The position numbers were made by a program, and so were the translations under genes. Source: Terriglobia bacterium (GTDB lineage Bacteria > Acidobacteriota > Terriglobia > Bryobacterales > Bryobacteraceae). Taken from it: a stretch of DNA of 64,000 nt. The stretch is from the NCBI GenBank assembly GCA_020073615.1, contig JAIQEX010000002.1, forward strand, positions 62,001-126,000, written 5' to 3'. Position 1 is the first letter of the stretch. Each line of letters opens with the position of its first letter. The notes beneath the pieces are model-generated. The model did not search any database. It was given only the letters and a program-made list of their open reading frames with translations, and was not told where the DNA came from. Shown here piece by piece: positions 38,123 through 49,834 of this stretch.

Positions 38123-38422
38123 ATGACGGAACACATCGATCGCGTCCGGACTTACGCGCTGGTCTTCGCCGTGCTGATCGCCCTTACCGTGCTCACCACG
38201 GCGGTGGCCTTTGTGGATCTGGGCCCCTTCAGTGTGGTGGTGGCGCTGGCCATCGCGGTGGGCAAGATGCTGCTGGTAGCGCTTTTCTTCATGCACATCC
38301 GTCACAGCACGCGGCTCACGCGCCTGGTGGTGCTGGGCGGGCTGCTGTGGCTGATCATTCTGATTCTGCTCAGCCTGACGGACTTCGCCACGCGCACCTG
38401 GGTCGGTGTGCCGGGCCGGTAG
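38123..38422 (+). CDS. coxD: cytochrome c oxidase subunit IV-like small membrane protein
   Basis: 99 residues, three helices (TYALVFAVLIALTVLTTAVA; FSVVVALAIAVGKMLLVALF; LVVLGGLLWLIILILLSLTD). FFMHIRHSTRLTRLV between helices is the pattern of the bacterial caa3 oxidase subunit IV family (cytochrome C oxidase IV, prokaryotic). It starts two bases after the coxC stop and is the last gene of the operon. Its weak link to oxidase assembly is inferred from position and fold. Confidence 0.9.
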   Translation: MTEHIDRVRTYALVFAVLIALTVLTTAVAFVDLGPFSVVVALAIAVGKMLLVALFFMHIRHSTRLTRLVVLGGLLWLIILILLSLTDFATRTWVGVPGR

Positions 38423-38461
38423 GCCCGCGCAAAAGTCGATCATAAACAGGCGGTGGGTAAA

Positions 38462-39106
38462 CTACCCGCGTTTGCCACCTACTGCACAGATCCAACCCTT
38501 GTCGTACTCCTCAAATAACTGAACATCGGAATAGCCGGCCTTTGAGAACAGCTCGCGGTGCTCGCTGACACTCATATGCGCATAATTCATTATCCCCGGC
38601 AATTTCTCTAGCCTTTGGAGCAGCCGATCGTACTTACCACCCTTGTAAGCTTCTGCGATGATGATGAGCTTCCCGCCAGGCTTCAACAGGTGTAGTATCT
38701 CTTGCATGTCGGCGTTCAAGTCGGGCCAGTAATAGTGAGTCTCCACTGCGGTGACCAGATCGAACATCCGATCCGGGAAGGGCAGGTGCGATACGGAGCC
38801 GAGCAGAACTTCGACACGGCCCGCCGCTATCCACTTGCGATTTGCCCGCCGCGACGCGGCAACGCTCTCTTCCGAGTAATCGATGCCGTACGTCTTCCCC
38901 TCCGGCGCCATGGCGGCCAGCCTGGCGACGGTCCTCCCACCGCCACAGCCCACATCGAGAATGGTGTCGCGGTTCTGAATCGAAACATGCTTCAACCCCC
39001 ACGCCGTCACCTTGGAGTGACGGCGATTCATACTCCAAAGATTCACTCTGCCAAGCCAGCCGCTCGGCTTGCTGCACTGCATCAGCAACGCGGTCCCGAG
39101 GCTCAT
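38462..39106 (-). CDS. class I SAM-dependent methyltransferase
   Basis: 214 residues. SAM-binding motif I is TILDVGCGGGRTVARLA, the acidic end of strand 2 is YGIDYSEESV, and motif IV is LPFPDRMFDLVTAVETHYYW. NLWSMNRRHSKVTAWGLKHV before motif I is a segment seen in a widespread family of small bacterial methyltransferases. The substrate is unknown. It converges with coxD (40 bases apart) and is independent of it; the start ATG is not preceded by a strong ribosome site. Confidence 0.85.
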   Translation of the reverse strand: MSLGTALLMQCSKPSGWLGRVNLWSMNRRHSKVTAWGLKHVSIQNRDTILDVGCGGGRTVARLAAMAPEGKTYGIDYSEESVAASRRANRKWIAAGRVEVLLGSVSHLPFPDRMFDLVTAVETHYYWPDLNADMQEILHLLKPGGKLIIIAEAYKGGKYDRLLQRLEKLPGIMNYAHMSVSEHRELFSKAGYSDVQLFEEYDKGWICAVGGKRG

Positions 39107-39223
39107 GAGTCTCCCACCGTATACCGGCTGTCCGCCTGGCCTGGCGGGGCGAATGGCCCGCTTCCTGGGAATGCCGTGCGTGATGAGCCTTTAGAAGCTT
39201 CCCGAGCGCGAGGGACGGTCCTA

Positions 39224-40507
39224 TTAGTGGTCCCGGTTCGCCGCGTTCTGCGCGGACACCTTCTCCATGGCGGCTAATTGCGAGCGCACCGCGGCCGCGT
39301 CCGGAGCATCGGGAGCGAGCTGAAGATAAGTCCGGAACTGCTCCGCGGCCCCGGAATAATCCTGGTGCCGCACCAGAATGAGGCCCAGCAGGTGAAACGA
39401 TTTCGGGTACTGATGCTGCGTATCCAGCTTCAGCGCCTGGCGCACGCTCTTTTCCGCTGCGTCGATCTTCTTCAAGTTGTAATTGGCCACGGCATTGAAG
39501 AGAAACGCCTGCGGATAATCGAAAGGATCAAGCGTCACGGCGCGCTCGGTGGTGTCGGCCGCCTCCTGCCATTTCTGCGAGTTCATGGCAATCAGGGAAA
39601 GTTCCAGGTAGGGAACGACAAACGTGGGGTCAGCCTTTACGGCGTATTGGAAAGAGCCGCGCGCGGTATAGAAGTCGCCCTGGATGGCCTGCAGTTTCCC
39701 CAGTTCGCACCAGGCCGCCGAGTAGTTCGGGTACACTTCCACCGCCTTTTGGAAATCCTTCGTGGCGTCGTCGGATTTGTTCTTCTTGACCGCCGCCAGC
39801 CCCTTCTCGAAAGCCTTGCGGGCGTCTTTGGGCGCGGCCAGCGAAACCGCGCTGATGGTGCTTCCTTCGGAGGGACCTATGCGGTGGAGAAGGATGGTGC
39901 CGAGATCGGGATTGTCCATCGCGCGATGGGTGGCGAGGTTCACCGACTGGGAACGAAAGCCGGACAGCTTGGCGCGCAACTCGCAGGCGAAGAACCGCTG
40001 GTCCATGCCTCCCATCGACGACGGGCCCCCGCCGGGCAAAGAACCCATGGAGGAGCGCCCGAAACCGGTTCCGGCATTCTGCATCCCGCCGCCAGGCCCC
40101 CCCGTTTCACTGGCGTCTTGCAGTACGCCGTTGTTGTTCTGCCCAAGCTGGATGCCAAAGTAGCCCCTGCTGTCGGTATAACCCTCGGCGTGCGGCACGC
40201 CGTTGCACACGCGCTCGATGGTCACCGTATCCGGCGGCGCGGTGCCGTCCTCCAGCATCACCCGGCCGCTGAGGAAAATCGGCTGTGGTATCGATGGCGC
40301 GTTGTTGGGATTGTTGGTGGTGCTGGGGATGGACCCGGTAGTCCGGCCGGTTATGCCACCCGTGCCTGTCCCCGTCCCCGTACTTCCCGTCCCGGTTGAT
40401 GGCGGCGCCGAGCCGCCCCCGCCCCTGCCCTGACTCCAGGCTGGTTGCAGCGGCAAAATCGCCGCCGCGAGTAATGTACCGAATCCTACAAAGATCCGAG
40501 GGAGCAT
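39224..40507 (-). CDS. secreted protein with carboxypeptidase-regulatory-like domain and TPR repeats
   Basis: 427 residues, with AGGAGGGCGGG before the ATG. Signal peptide GFGTLLAAAILPLQPAWSQ, then a Gly/Ser/Thr-rich linker with GTGSTGTGTGTGG. ISGRVMLEDGTAPPDTVTIE-like residues (FLSGRVMLEDGTAPPDTVTI) start a carboxypeptidase-regulatory-like beta domain (about 76-205). Residues 220-410 are TPR units: DARKAFEKGLAAVKKNKSDD, AVEVYPNYSAAWCELGKLQA, FQYAVKADPTFVVPYLELSL and so on. A surface scaffold is the plain reading; no enzyme motif is present. It lies divergent from the lipoprotein gene at 40651 with ~140 bases between the starts. Confidence 0.8.
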   Translation of the reverse strand: MLPRIFVGFGTLLAAAILPLQPAWSQGRGGGGSAPPSTGTGSTGTGTGTGGITGRTTGSIPSTTNNPNNAPSIPQPIFLSGRVMLEDGTAPPDTVTIERVCNGVPHAEGYTDSRGYFGIQLGQNNNGVLQDASETGGPGGGMQNAGTGFGRSSMGSLPGGGPSSMGGMDQRFFACELRAKLSGFRSQSVNLATHRAMDNPDLGTILLHRIGPSEGSTISAVSLAAPKDARKAFEKGLAAVKKNKSDDATKDFQKAVEVYPNYSAAWCELGKLQAIQGDFYTARGSFQYAVKADPTFVVPYLELSLIAMNSQKWQEAADTTERAVTLDPFDYPQAFLFNAVANYNLKKIDAAEKSVRQALKLDTQHQYPKSFHLLGLILVRHQDYSGAAEQFRTYLQLAPDAPDAAAVRSQLAAMEKVSAQNAANRDH

Positions 40508-40650
40508 CCCGCCCTCCTATTCGGCCTATTATCCCATAAGAGGCGGCCCCGGTGTTGTTAACCAAGTCACGCCCAATAGCGCGGCCGCCGGCCGGGTTGG
40601 GCGGCGCGATACCTCTTTTGCGCGGCTGCTAGAATGGCACGCAGGTGCAT

Positions 40651-41271
40651 ATGACAAAGCTCTTGTTCCCGCTGAGTGGGGCTCTCCTTTTGATTCTGAC
40701 GAGTTGTTCCGAACAGCCCCAGACCGCTGCCCGGAAGGAGCCGGAAAAGGCGGCTGAGCCAGTGACCGGCCAGAGCGCGCTCTGGAAGATGTATCAGGCC
40801 GCCCGGTCCTGGGCGCCCGACGCTCAAGTGCTGAAGCTGAACAGCATTCGCCTGGCTGAAGTACCCCAGGTGCCTGGCAAGGCCGCCGCGTGGCAGGCCA
40901 CCTTCACTTCGGACGCCAAAAGCCGGGCGCGGTCATACACGTATTCCGTGATCGAGTCGGCCGCCAACCTGCACAAGGACGTTTTTGCGGGGCTGGAAGA
41001 GGGCTGGTCGGGGCCCCATGGCTCCTCGGCGCCGTTCCTCATCGCGGCCGTTAAAATCGATACCGATGCCGCCTACCAGACCGCGCTCGGCAACGGGGGC
41101 AGCGATTACGACAAGAAGGACCCCGGCAAGACGATCACCCTGCTGCTCGAGAAGACCACCAAGTTTCCCGACCCGGCATGGCGCGTAATCTGGGGCGAAT
41201 CGGCGGGCACCGCGAACTTCTCGGTGTACGTGGACGCCTCTACCGGCGGTTTCCTCGAAAAGATGCACTGA
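40651..41271 (+). CDS. predicted lipoprotein of unknown function
   Basis: 206 residues; the ATG at 40651 has AGG six bases before it, and a GTG two codons earlier is possible. LLFPLSGALLLILTSC is a lipobox (LTSC). The mature part (SALWKMYQAARSWAPDAQVL, then SYTYSVIESAANLHKDVFAG) is a mixed alpha/beta protein without recognised motifs; WRVIWGESAGTANFSVYVDA near the end has the look of a PepSY-like strand pair, which is only a suggestion. It converges with the DACNV-like gene with eight bases between the stops. Confidence 0.65.
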   Translation: MTKLLFPLSGALLLILTSCSEQPQTAARKEPEKAAEPVTGQSALWKMYQAARSWAPDAQVLKLNSIRLAEVPQVPGKAAAWQATFTSDAKSRARSYTYSVIESAANLHKDVFAGLEEGWSGPHGSSAPFLIAAVKIDTDAAYQTALGNGGSDYDKKDPGKTITLLLEKTTKFPDPAWRVIWGESAGTANFSVYVDASTGGFLEKMH

Positions 41272-41279
41272 TCCCACAC

Positions 41280-42429
41280 TCACAGCAACAGCGCCTCGAT
41301 GCGGTGCGCGTGGACCATGGCCTCGCAGGGAGACCACTCGAAGATGGTGAAGCGCCCGTCCTGCGACGCCACCAGCGCCACCGCGTCACGCTGATCCTGG
41401 ACGAATTGCGTCGCCGACAAGTGCCGCGTGCCGCCGAGTTGTTCGGGATGAACAACGGCCGGCGTGCCCCCTAAAACCGGCTCCGTAACGGTGACCTGAT
41501 CGACCTGCGGGCAGCCCTTGCGGCCGCCGATCTTGGCGCCAAAACCGAGCAGCTCGTATCCATCGGTGAGCACCACCGCGCCATCGACCGCGGTCAGGCC
41601 GGCGATGGCTTCCACGGTCCGGCCGAGCGCCTCCTGCCAACCGCGTCCTTCCTTCTCCCGCGGAATCTCCCGGCTCAGAATCGCGAGCTCCGAAAAGGGA
41701 GGCAACACAGCGTACGGCATGGGCCACACGATCGATTCGCGCCAGGACTCCGAGCCCGACGGAACCACCAGCAGCGATCCGCCGTGCTCATGCGCGCGCA
41801 TGGAAACCGCCAGTTGCACCAGCACGTTGACGGAGCGGACCCACGAGCCCGGCGAATCGAAGCCGAGCAGCGAAGTGAGGAGCGCGGGGCAGCCGGGCAA
41901 CTGCGAGGCCTGCTCGTCCACGACTTTGACCTGGTCGCCCTCGATCACGGCTACGTTGACGAATTTGCCCGACTCCTCGCCGCTGTGATGTTTGACCACC
42001 AGCAATCCGGGCGCGGACACTTCGAGCACGAAGCACAGAGTGGGTGTGGTGCGGGTGGTCCCCCAGACGGCCAGCTCGCTGCCATCGTGCCAGACCCCCA
42101 GGTGAATCCCGGGACGCTCCACGGCCGGCGCCACGCGCGTGAGGGCGGCGGGCTCCAGCGGCATGGGCCGCTCGAACAGGAGCGGATGGACGGCTTCTTC
42201 GGGCGAGAGATATGCGAGCGAGATTTTCGGCACGTAGCCTTCCTCGCGCCGCAGGCTGGCCCAGAAAGCGGCGTCGATCACGGCTTCAATCGTGGCGGCA
42301 TCGGGAAGCGAAGCCAGAGGCTCCCGTCCGCGGTCTCGCGCCTCCGCCAGGTGCCGGGCAAAGTGGGCCTCGACCACCGGGGACGCGGCGCGGGCGGCGG
42401 GATAGCCTCTGGTCTCCCGCTGCCGAGCG

Positions 42430-42440
<11 letters not shown>
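41280..42440 (-). CDS. DACNV-like protein (diadenylate-cyclase-fold C-terminal domain)
   Basis: 386 residues from a GTG at 42440 that overlaps the clpB stop by 11 bases; other GTG starts are possible, so the N-terminus is uncertain. The C-terminal ~110 residues hold the two motifs of the DisA/DAC fold: [20 protein letters not shown] (DGA at about 286-288) and [20 protein letters not shown] (GTRH at about 337-340), followed by [12 protein letters not shown]. In DisA, DGA and GTRHR-x-A bind ATP and make c-di-AMP; here the residue after RH is Leu. The middle part ([11 protein letters not shown] and [14 protein letters not shown]) fits the DACNV family, described as probable c-di-AMP or nucleotide sensor. 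Whether it makes or senses nucleotides is open. Confidence 0.7.
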
Positions 42441-45081
<2,641 letters not shown>

Positions 45082-45178
45082 AGCCACTATTCTGATGCTA
45101 TTCGCACGGTTCGCGCGCGTGGGAACGAAACCGGCGGTCGCGGATTCGCATCTAACCATACAAAGTGGAGGTTAGGTT

Positions 45179-45316
45179 ATGAGCCGGGTACGAGGGCGCT
45201 GGTTACGTCTGGCGGGCCTGTGGTGCTCGGTCATGCATGGTGGCACCACGTGGCCGATCCACGGCCACTACCGCTGCCGGACGTGCAGCCGGGTATATTC
45301 ATCGCCCTGGGACTGA
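45179..45316 (+). CDS. 45-residue Cys/His-rich small protein
   Basis: A short frame with a good ribosome site (GTGGAGG, eight bases before the ATG) in the 257-base gap between clpB and flgJ, on the strand opposite both neighbours. Residues: WLRLAGLWCSVMHGGTTWP, IHGHYRCRTCSRVYSSPWD at the end. One Cys near the middle (16) with His20, then H-x-H...C-x-x-C (33, 36) give a possible single zinc-binding knuckle. The C-terminal HGHYRCRTCSRVY-x-x-x-W pattern looks like a recurring acidobacterial small-protein motif (from memory, not checked). Function unknown. Confidence 0.55.
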   Translation: MSRVRGRWLRLAGLWCSVMHGGTTWPIHGHYRCRTCSRVYSSPWD

Positions 45317-45338
45317 AGTGCGCGGGACCTCGAATGCG

Positions 45339-45638
45339 CTAACGCTGGCGTTCCAGTCCCTTGGCGATCATGGCGGAGAGTCCCAGGCCGCCGCGTTGCG
45401 CCATCACCGTGGCGAGTTGCTGTTCGGCATACTCGCTGGCGCAGTCGGTTGAGCCGTCCTGTCCGGAGCCCAGCCAGCCGCCGCCCGATTCCCGCGCGGC
45501 GCGCAGAATCTGGCCCATCAGCAGCGCCTCGAATTGCTTGGCGGCGTCGCGGATCTTGGCCGGATCGTCGGGCTTGCGCGCGGCAGCTTGCGGCGATAGC
45601 GCGGCAGCGGCCGGTTTACCGATTGTCAGTTCGCCCAT
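45339..45638 (-). CDS. flgJ: flagellar rod-binding protein FlgJ, short form without muramidase domain
   Basis: 99 residues. IRDAAKQFEALLMGQILRAA is the rod-binding domain signature of the FlgJ N-terminal half. The C-terminal glucosaminidase domain of enteric FlgJ is absent, as in many bacteria that use a separate enzyme. The gene starts one base before the flgI stop; it is the last gene of the leftward flgF-G-A-H-I-J operon. It caps the growing rod. Confidence 0.9.
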   Translation of the reverse strand: MGELTIGKPAAAALSPQAAARKPDDPAKIRDAAKQFEALLMGQILRAARESGGGWLGSGQDGSTDCASEYAEQQLATVMAQRGGLGLSAMIAKGLERQR

Positions 45639-45639
45639 C

Positions 45640-46737
45640 TTAGATCACCTCTATTTCAGCTTCGAGAGCGCCGGCGCTCCGCAGGTTTTGCAGGATGGCG
45701 ATCACATCCCGCGGGGTGGAGCCGATGGCCGCCAGCGCGCGCACCAGCTCCTCGACCGTGGCGCCCTGCTTCAGCACCACATTGCGCGCTTTCTCTTCCT
45801 TGGCGGCTACGGTGGTTGTGGGGATCACTTCGGTGGTGCCTTGTGCCAGGGCCGCGGGCTGGGAAACGGTAAAGGTGGTCTGGATCTCCACGCTCAGATT
45901 GCCGTGCAGAATCGCCACTGGCGCGATGCGCACGTCCTTACCCAGGACGATAGTGCCGGTGCGCTCGTTGATGATTACGCGCGCGGGCCGGTCCGCTTCC
46001 ACTTGCAGGGTCTCCAGCTCGGCGATGAATTCGGTGGTGCGGGCGGCGAACTCGGCCGGTACGGTGACGCTCACCAGGCCGGCGTTCTCGGTGCGGGCCG
46101 TGGTTGTGCCGGCCGGGAACTTCTTGTTCACCGCTTCGACAATGCGCGACGAGGTGGTGAAATCCGATTGGCGCAGTTGCAGGCGTACCACCCCGTGCGG
46201 GAGCACCGACGGCGCGGCGCGCTCGACGATGGCGCCTTCCGGCGTCCGGCCCACCGTGGGGTGATTCACCGTCTGCGTGGCGCCGCCTTTGCCGGCGGAA
46301 AAGCCGCCGGTCATCACCGGTCCTTGCCCCACGGCGTACACCTGGCCATCGGCGCCGCGCAGCGAAGTCAACACCAGGATGCCGCCTTGCAGGTTGCTGG
46401 CGTCGCCAATGGCGGCCACGGTGGTGTCTATGCGCATGCCGGGCTGGGCGAAAGCGGGCAGACTGGAAGTGACCATGACGGCCGCGGTGTTGTTCACTCG
46501 GATGGCCGTGGACGGCACGGAAACTCCCATGCGGTTCAGCATGTTGGCGAGGCTCTGCGCGGAGAACATGGTCTGGCGCCGGTCGCCGGTGCCCGCCAGC
46601 CCGATCACCAGGCCATAACCGATCAGTTGGTTCTCGCGAACACCCTCGATGGACACGAGGTCCTTGAGGCGGGCCGCGGGTGCCGGGGCCGGCCGCAGGA
46701 GAAACAGAAGAAGAGCGATCAGGCAGCGTTTTTTCAT
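45640..46737 (-). CDS. flgI: flagellar P-ring protein FlgI
   Basis: 365 residues. Signal peptide IALLLFLLRPAPAPAAR. ARLKDLVSIEGVRENQLIGY and GLVIGLAGTGDRRQTMFSAQ are the highly conserved FlgI start; LANMLNRMGVSVPSTAIRVN follows. It forms the P-ring in the peptidoglycan, so the organism should have a didermic envelope. It is separated from flgH by two bases. Confidence 0.96.
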   Translation of the reverse strand: MKKRCLIALLLFLLRPAPAPAARLKDLVSIEGVRENQLIGYGLVIGLAGTGDRRQTMFSAQSLANMLNRMGVSVPSTAIRVNNTAAVMVTSSLPAFAQPGMRIDTTVAAIGDASNLQGGILVLTSLRGADGQVYAVGQGPVMTGGFSAGKGGATQTVNHPTVGRTPEGAIVERAAPSVLPHGVVRLQLRQSDFTTSSRIVEAVNKKFPAGTTTARTENAGLVSVTVPAEFAARTTEFIAELETLQVEADRPARVIINERTGTIVLGKDVRIAPVAILHGNLSVEIQTTFTVSQPAALAQGTTEVIPTTTVAAKEEKARNVVLKQGATVEELVRALAAIGSTPRDVIAILQNLRSAGALEAEIEVI

Positions 46738-46739
46738 GG

Positions 46740-47426
46740 TCAGAAAGGAAGCAGCCCTAACAGCAGGCGGTAAAGGATGAATGGCCGTTTGATGGCGTCG
46801 CCCACCACACCCTTGCCGTTCACGCGCAGCTCGAGCTGGCCCAGCCGGTTGGATGCCACGCTATTGGTGGGGTCTATATCGGCGGGCCGGACCACGCCGC
46901 GCACGGTGATCGTCTGGCGTTCGGAATTGATTTGGATATCCTTGGAGGCCTCCACTACCAGGACCCCGTTGGGAAGTACGTGGGTCACATGCGCCGTCAG
47001 TGTAGTGGATAAAGTAGTGCTGCGGCTGGTAGTGCCCTGACCGGCCAGTTGCGTATCGCCGGACATGCCCGCCAGGTTGGCCAGCGGGCTGGTCGCTTTG
47101 ACCACGCCGGCCAGCGCGCTCACTGAGTTTTTCGTGCTGGAGGTGCGCTGCGTCTTGGTGGTGCCGCTGGTGACCGCCGAGGCCTGTTCCGCCACCACGA
47201 TGGTCAGCACATCGTCCACCTGGCTGGCGCGCATGTCGCGCGCGGCGTCCGCCAGGCGGGAGCCTGCCGACCAGATGGAGCCAGGCGTGGCCGGCGCAGC
47301 CTCCGCCGAGCGGGCGTCGGCATCCGACACATAACGGTCTAACGGCGAGGCTACCGGCGGTGCGGCTTTCTTCTTGGCGCCGAACGCCACACCGCCAACC
47401 AGGAGCAGACAGAGCAGCCACTTCAT
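46740..47426 (-). CDS. flgH: flagellar L-ring protein FlgH
   Basis: 228 residues. GSIWSAGSRLADAARDMRAS and DDVLTIVVAEQASAVTSGTT are FlgH signatures; the C-terminus has VRGVVRPADIDPTNSVASNR. The L-ring sits in the outer membrane. Unlike enteric FlgH this version has no lipobox: the signal region MKWLLCLLLVGGVAFGAKKK has its only Cys too early and no Cys at the cleavage site. It overlaps flgA by ATGA. Confidence 0.95.
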   Translation of the reverse strand: MKWLLCLLLVGGVAFGAKKKAAPPVASPLDRYVSDADARSAEAAPATPGSIWSAGSRLADAARDMRASQVDDVLTIVVAEQASAVTSGTTKTQRTSSTKNSVSALAGVVKATSPLANLAGMSGDTQLAGQGTTSRSTTLSTTLTAHVTHVLPNGVLVVEASKDIQINSERQTITVRGVVRPADIDPTNSVASNRLGQLELRVNGKGVVGDAIKRPFILYRLLLGLLPF

Positions 47427-48286
47427 AGAGTTCCTTTCCCAACCGAGACTTTACCCTTGCCTTCCACACGCGCTTGAAAGCGCTTCTTCGATACCGGGTT
47501 GACCACCGGAATGGTCTGGCCGGTAGAGCCGGAGGCGTCGGCCTGCGCTTCGAATTCGAGCTGTGCGCCCCCCTCCCGCACTTCGACGCGCACCGTGTCG
47601 CCGCGCTGAATTTCCTTGGGGGCATCGAGCCACTGCCGGCGGAGAGCCGTACCCGCCGCGACGTTACGCCGCAGGCTCTTGCCGGCCGTCTCTTCGAGGG
47701 CAGTGGCAAACACGTCCGCCGTGGGGAATTCGTCGCGCATCTCCAGGCGAAGCCCGGCGGCGTCGATGGCGCGGCCCGGCTTCAGGTCCGTAACCGCTAT
47801 GACGCGAGGCGCAGCGACTACCACTTTCACCTTGGCCCAAATGAGGAAACGCCGGTTGGCCGTGTAGCGCACGAACCCGTTCCAATAGGCCCCCGATGGG
47901 ACCTGGTGCAGACCGCTCAGCGGGAATTCCAGTTCGCCCTCGGGAGCGGGCAGCCGGCTGACATCGACGATTTCAATATGGGCTTGCGGCAACTGGCTGC
48001 GCATTGCGTCCAGCAGCCGCGCGGGATCGAGCGGCGCGACCTTGCGGGCCACGCACACGTCGCTCTCCGGAGCGGGCGCGACGCCCAACCGAACAGCCAG
48101 CAGGCGAAGCTCCGGGGCATGGAAGACGCGCGGGACGCCGGGCGCGGGCGCGAGCGCCACCGGGGTATCCGCGGCCACCGCCGCCAGAGCGGGAAACGCG
48201 GGTGCCAGATCGCCGGCCACGATGCGATCCGCGCCGGCGCCCACGGCGAGGCAGCCGGCCAGGGCAAATGAGGCCAGGGGGATCAT
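47423..48286 (-). CDS. flgA: P-ring assembly chaperone FlgA
   Basis: 287 residues. Signal region ASFALAGCLAVGAGA. The C-terminal SAF/ChapFlgA-like domain is seen in VIAVTDLKPGRAIDAAGLRL, KSLRRNVAAGTALRRQWLDA and IQRGDTVRVEVREGGAQLEF, ending in NPVSKKRFQARVEGKG. FlgA is needed for the P-ring around the rod. The N-terminal half is poorly conserved, as usual. It overlaps both flgG and flgH by ATGA-type junctions. Confidence 0.92.
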   Translation of the reverse strand: MIPLASFALAGCLAVGAGADRIVAGDLAPAFPALAAVAADTPVALAPAPGVPRVFHAPELRLLAVRLGVAPAPESDVCVARKVAPLDPARLLDAMRSQLPQAHIEIVDVSRLPAPEGELEFPLSGLHQVPSGAYWNGFVRYTANRRFLIWAKVKVVVAAPRVIAVTDLKPGRAIDAAGLRLEMRDEFPTADVFATALEETAGKSLRRNVAAGTALRRQWLDAPKEIQRGDTVRVEVREGGAQLEFEAQADASGSTGQTIPVVNPVSKKRFQARVEGKGKVSVGKGTL

Positions 48287-49074
48287 CGCGTCAGGTTATT
48301 GACCTGCTGGTACATCTGGTCGGCGGCCTGCACTACTTTGGAGTTGGCCTCGTAACCGCGCTGCGCCACGATCAGGTTGATGAACTCCTGCACCACCGAA
48401 ACATTCGATTGCTCCACGTAGCCCTGCAGGACCGAGCCCATGCCTTCCTGCCCGCCCGGCGTGCCCACGGTGGGGTCTCCCGAAGCGTCGGTGGGAGCGT
48501 AGAGGTTGCCTCCCAGGCTGTTCAGCCCGGCCGGGTTTTGAAAGTTCGCGAGTTGGATCTGGCCGGCCTGCTGCGTAGCCGTCTGGCCGGGCTGGGTATA
48601 GCTCACGGTGCCGTCCTGGGCGATCGAGATCTGCTGCGCGTCGGCCGGGATGGTGATCTGCGGCTCGAGCGCGTCGCCCTGGCCGGTCACGATGTTGCCG
48701 TCGCGATCGACGTGGAAAGAGCCGGCGCGCGTGTAGGCCAGCTCACCGGAGGGGCGGCGCACCTGGAAGAATCCCTTGCCCTGAATGACCATGTCGAGCG
48801 GATTGTCGGTCTCCGAGAAATCGCCCTGGGTGAACAGGATCTCGTTGGATGAGGCCCGCGTGCCCAGGCCCAGTTGCAGCCCGGTAGGAACCACCGTCTG
48901 CTGGCCCGCCGCCGCGCCCGGCTGAATCACGCTCTGGTACATCAGGTCCTGAAACTGCGCGCGCCGCGCCTTGAAACCGATGGTGTTGGCGTTGGCCAGG
49001 TTGTGCGCGATGTTATCCACGTTCAACTGCTGCGCCGTCATCCCGCTGGCAGCGCTATATAGTGCTCGAATCAT
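48283..49074 (-). CDS. flgG: flagellar distal rod protein FlgG
   Basis: 263 residues. MIRALYSAASGMTAQQLNVD and NIAHNLANANTIGFKARRAQ at the N-terminus and VNVVQEFINLIVAQRGYEAN-type residues (SNVSVVQEFINLIVAQRGYE) near the C-terminus are typical of FlgG. GFFQVRRPSGELAYTRAGSF is the central signature. It builds the distal rod together with FlgF, encoded 34 bases upstream. Confidence 0.97.
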   Translation of the reverse strand: MIRALYSAASGMTAQQLNVDNIAHNLANANTIGFKARRAQFQDLMYQSVIQPGAAAGQQTVVPTGLQLGLGTRASSNEILFTQGDFSETDNPLDMVIQGKGFFQVRRPSGELAYTRAGSFHVDRDGNIVTGQGDALEPQITIPADAQQISIAQDGTVSYTQPGQTATQQAGQIQLANFQNPAGLNSLGGNLYAPTDASGDPTVGTPGGQEGMGSVLQGYVEQSNVSVVQEFINLIVAQRGYEANSKVVQAADQMYQQVNNLTR

Positions 49075-49108
49075 CGATATCCTCTTTTGTCTACTGAGAT
49101 TCTCACCT

Positions 49109-49834
49109 TCATACCTTGGCCACTTCGTCGATGGCCGCCCGGTTCATCTCCGCACCCAACGACACGGCCTTCTGCAGCATTTCAAACTGCCGCATGACGC
49201 TCACCAGCCGGACCGCCGCTTCCGCGCTGCCGCTGTTCGATTCCTCGATCTTGCCCTGCTCGACCGAGGCGTCGGCCGGCGTGGGCCGCAATGCCGGGTC
49301 CGTCACGCGAAAATAATTGCCGCCTTGCTTAATCAGCCCGGCCGTGTTCGGGATGTTCACGACATTGATCTGCCCGATGGTGTTGCCGTCCTGCTGCACG
49401 CTTCCGTCGCCGGCAATGGAAACGGGGCGTGTGCTATCCATGGTCAGGGCAGCGCCACCCACTCCCAGAACGGCATAGCCCTCGGAGGTGACCAGCTTGC
49501 CGTCCGCGGCCAGGTGAAAACTGCCATTGCGGGTGTAGAGCGGCCCGCCCGGCGCGGCGACCGAAAAGAAGCCTTTCCCGGAGAGAGCCACGTCGAGGGG
49601 GTTGCCGGTGGTTTGCATCGGTCCCTGCGACAGATCGATCCACGGCCGCTCGATGACCGGCATGGTCGCCGGCGAATCGGCATCCTGCGCTTCCGGCGCG
49701 ATGTAGAGGCTGTAGAATTCGCGATCGGCTTTGTAGCCGCCGGTGTTGGCATTGGCGACGTTGTTGGCCAGCAGATCGAGCGATTCCATGCGGGCGCGAA
49801 GTCCGCTAGCCGCGGTTGCGGTCATGGGGTCCAT
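49109..49834 (-). CDS. flgF: flagellar proximal rod protein FlgF
   Basis: 241 residues. SLDLLANNVANANTGGYKAD and GFFSVAAPGGPLYTRNGSFH, and the tail VRLVSVMRQFEMLQKAVSLG, are FlgF-type; the last phrase separates FlgF from FlgG (which has AQRGYEAN). The ATG at 49834 is used; a second ATG at 49825 is possible. First gene of the leftward rod/ring operon; its upstream region carries two 18-bp palindromes shared with the divergent fliK-like gene. Confidence 0.93.
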   Translation of the reverse strand: MDPMTATAASGLRARMESLDLLANNVANANTGGYKADREFYSLYIAPEAQDADSPATMPVIERPWIDLSQGPMQTTGNPLDVALSGKGFFSVAAPGGPLYTRNGSFHLAADGKLVTSEGYAVLGVGGAALTMDSTRPVSIAGDGSVQQDGNTIGQINVVNIPNTAGLIKQGGNYFRVTDPALRPTPADASVEQGKIEESNSGSAEAAVRLVSVMRQFEMLQKAVSLGAEMNRAAIDEVAKV

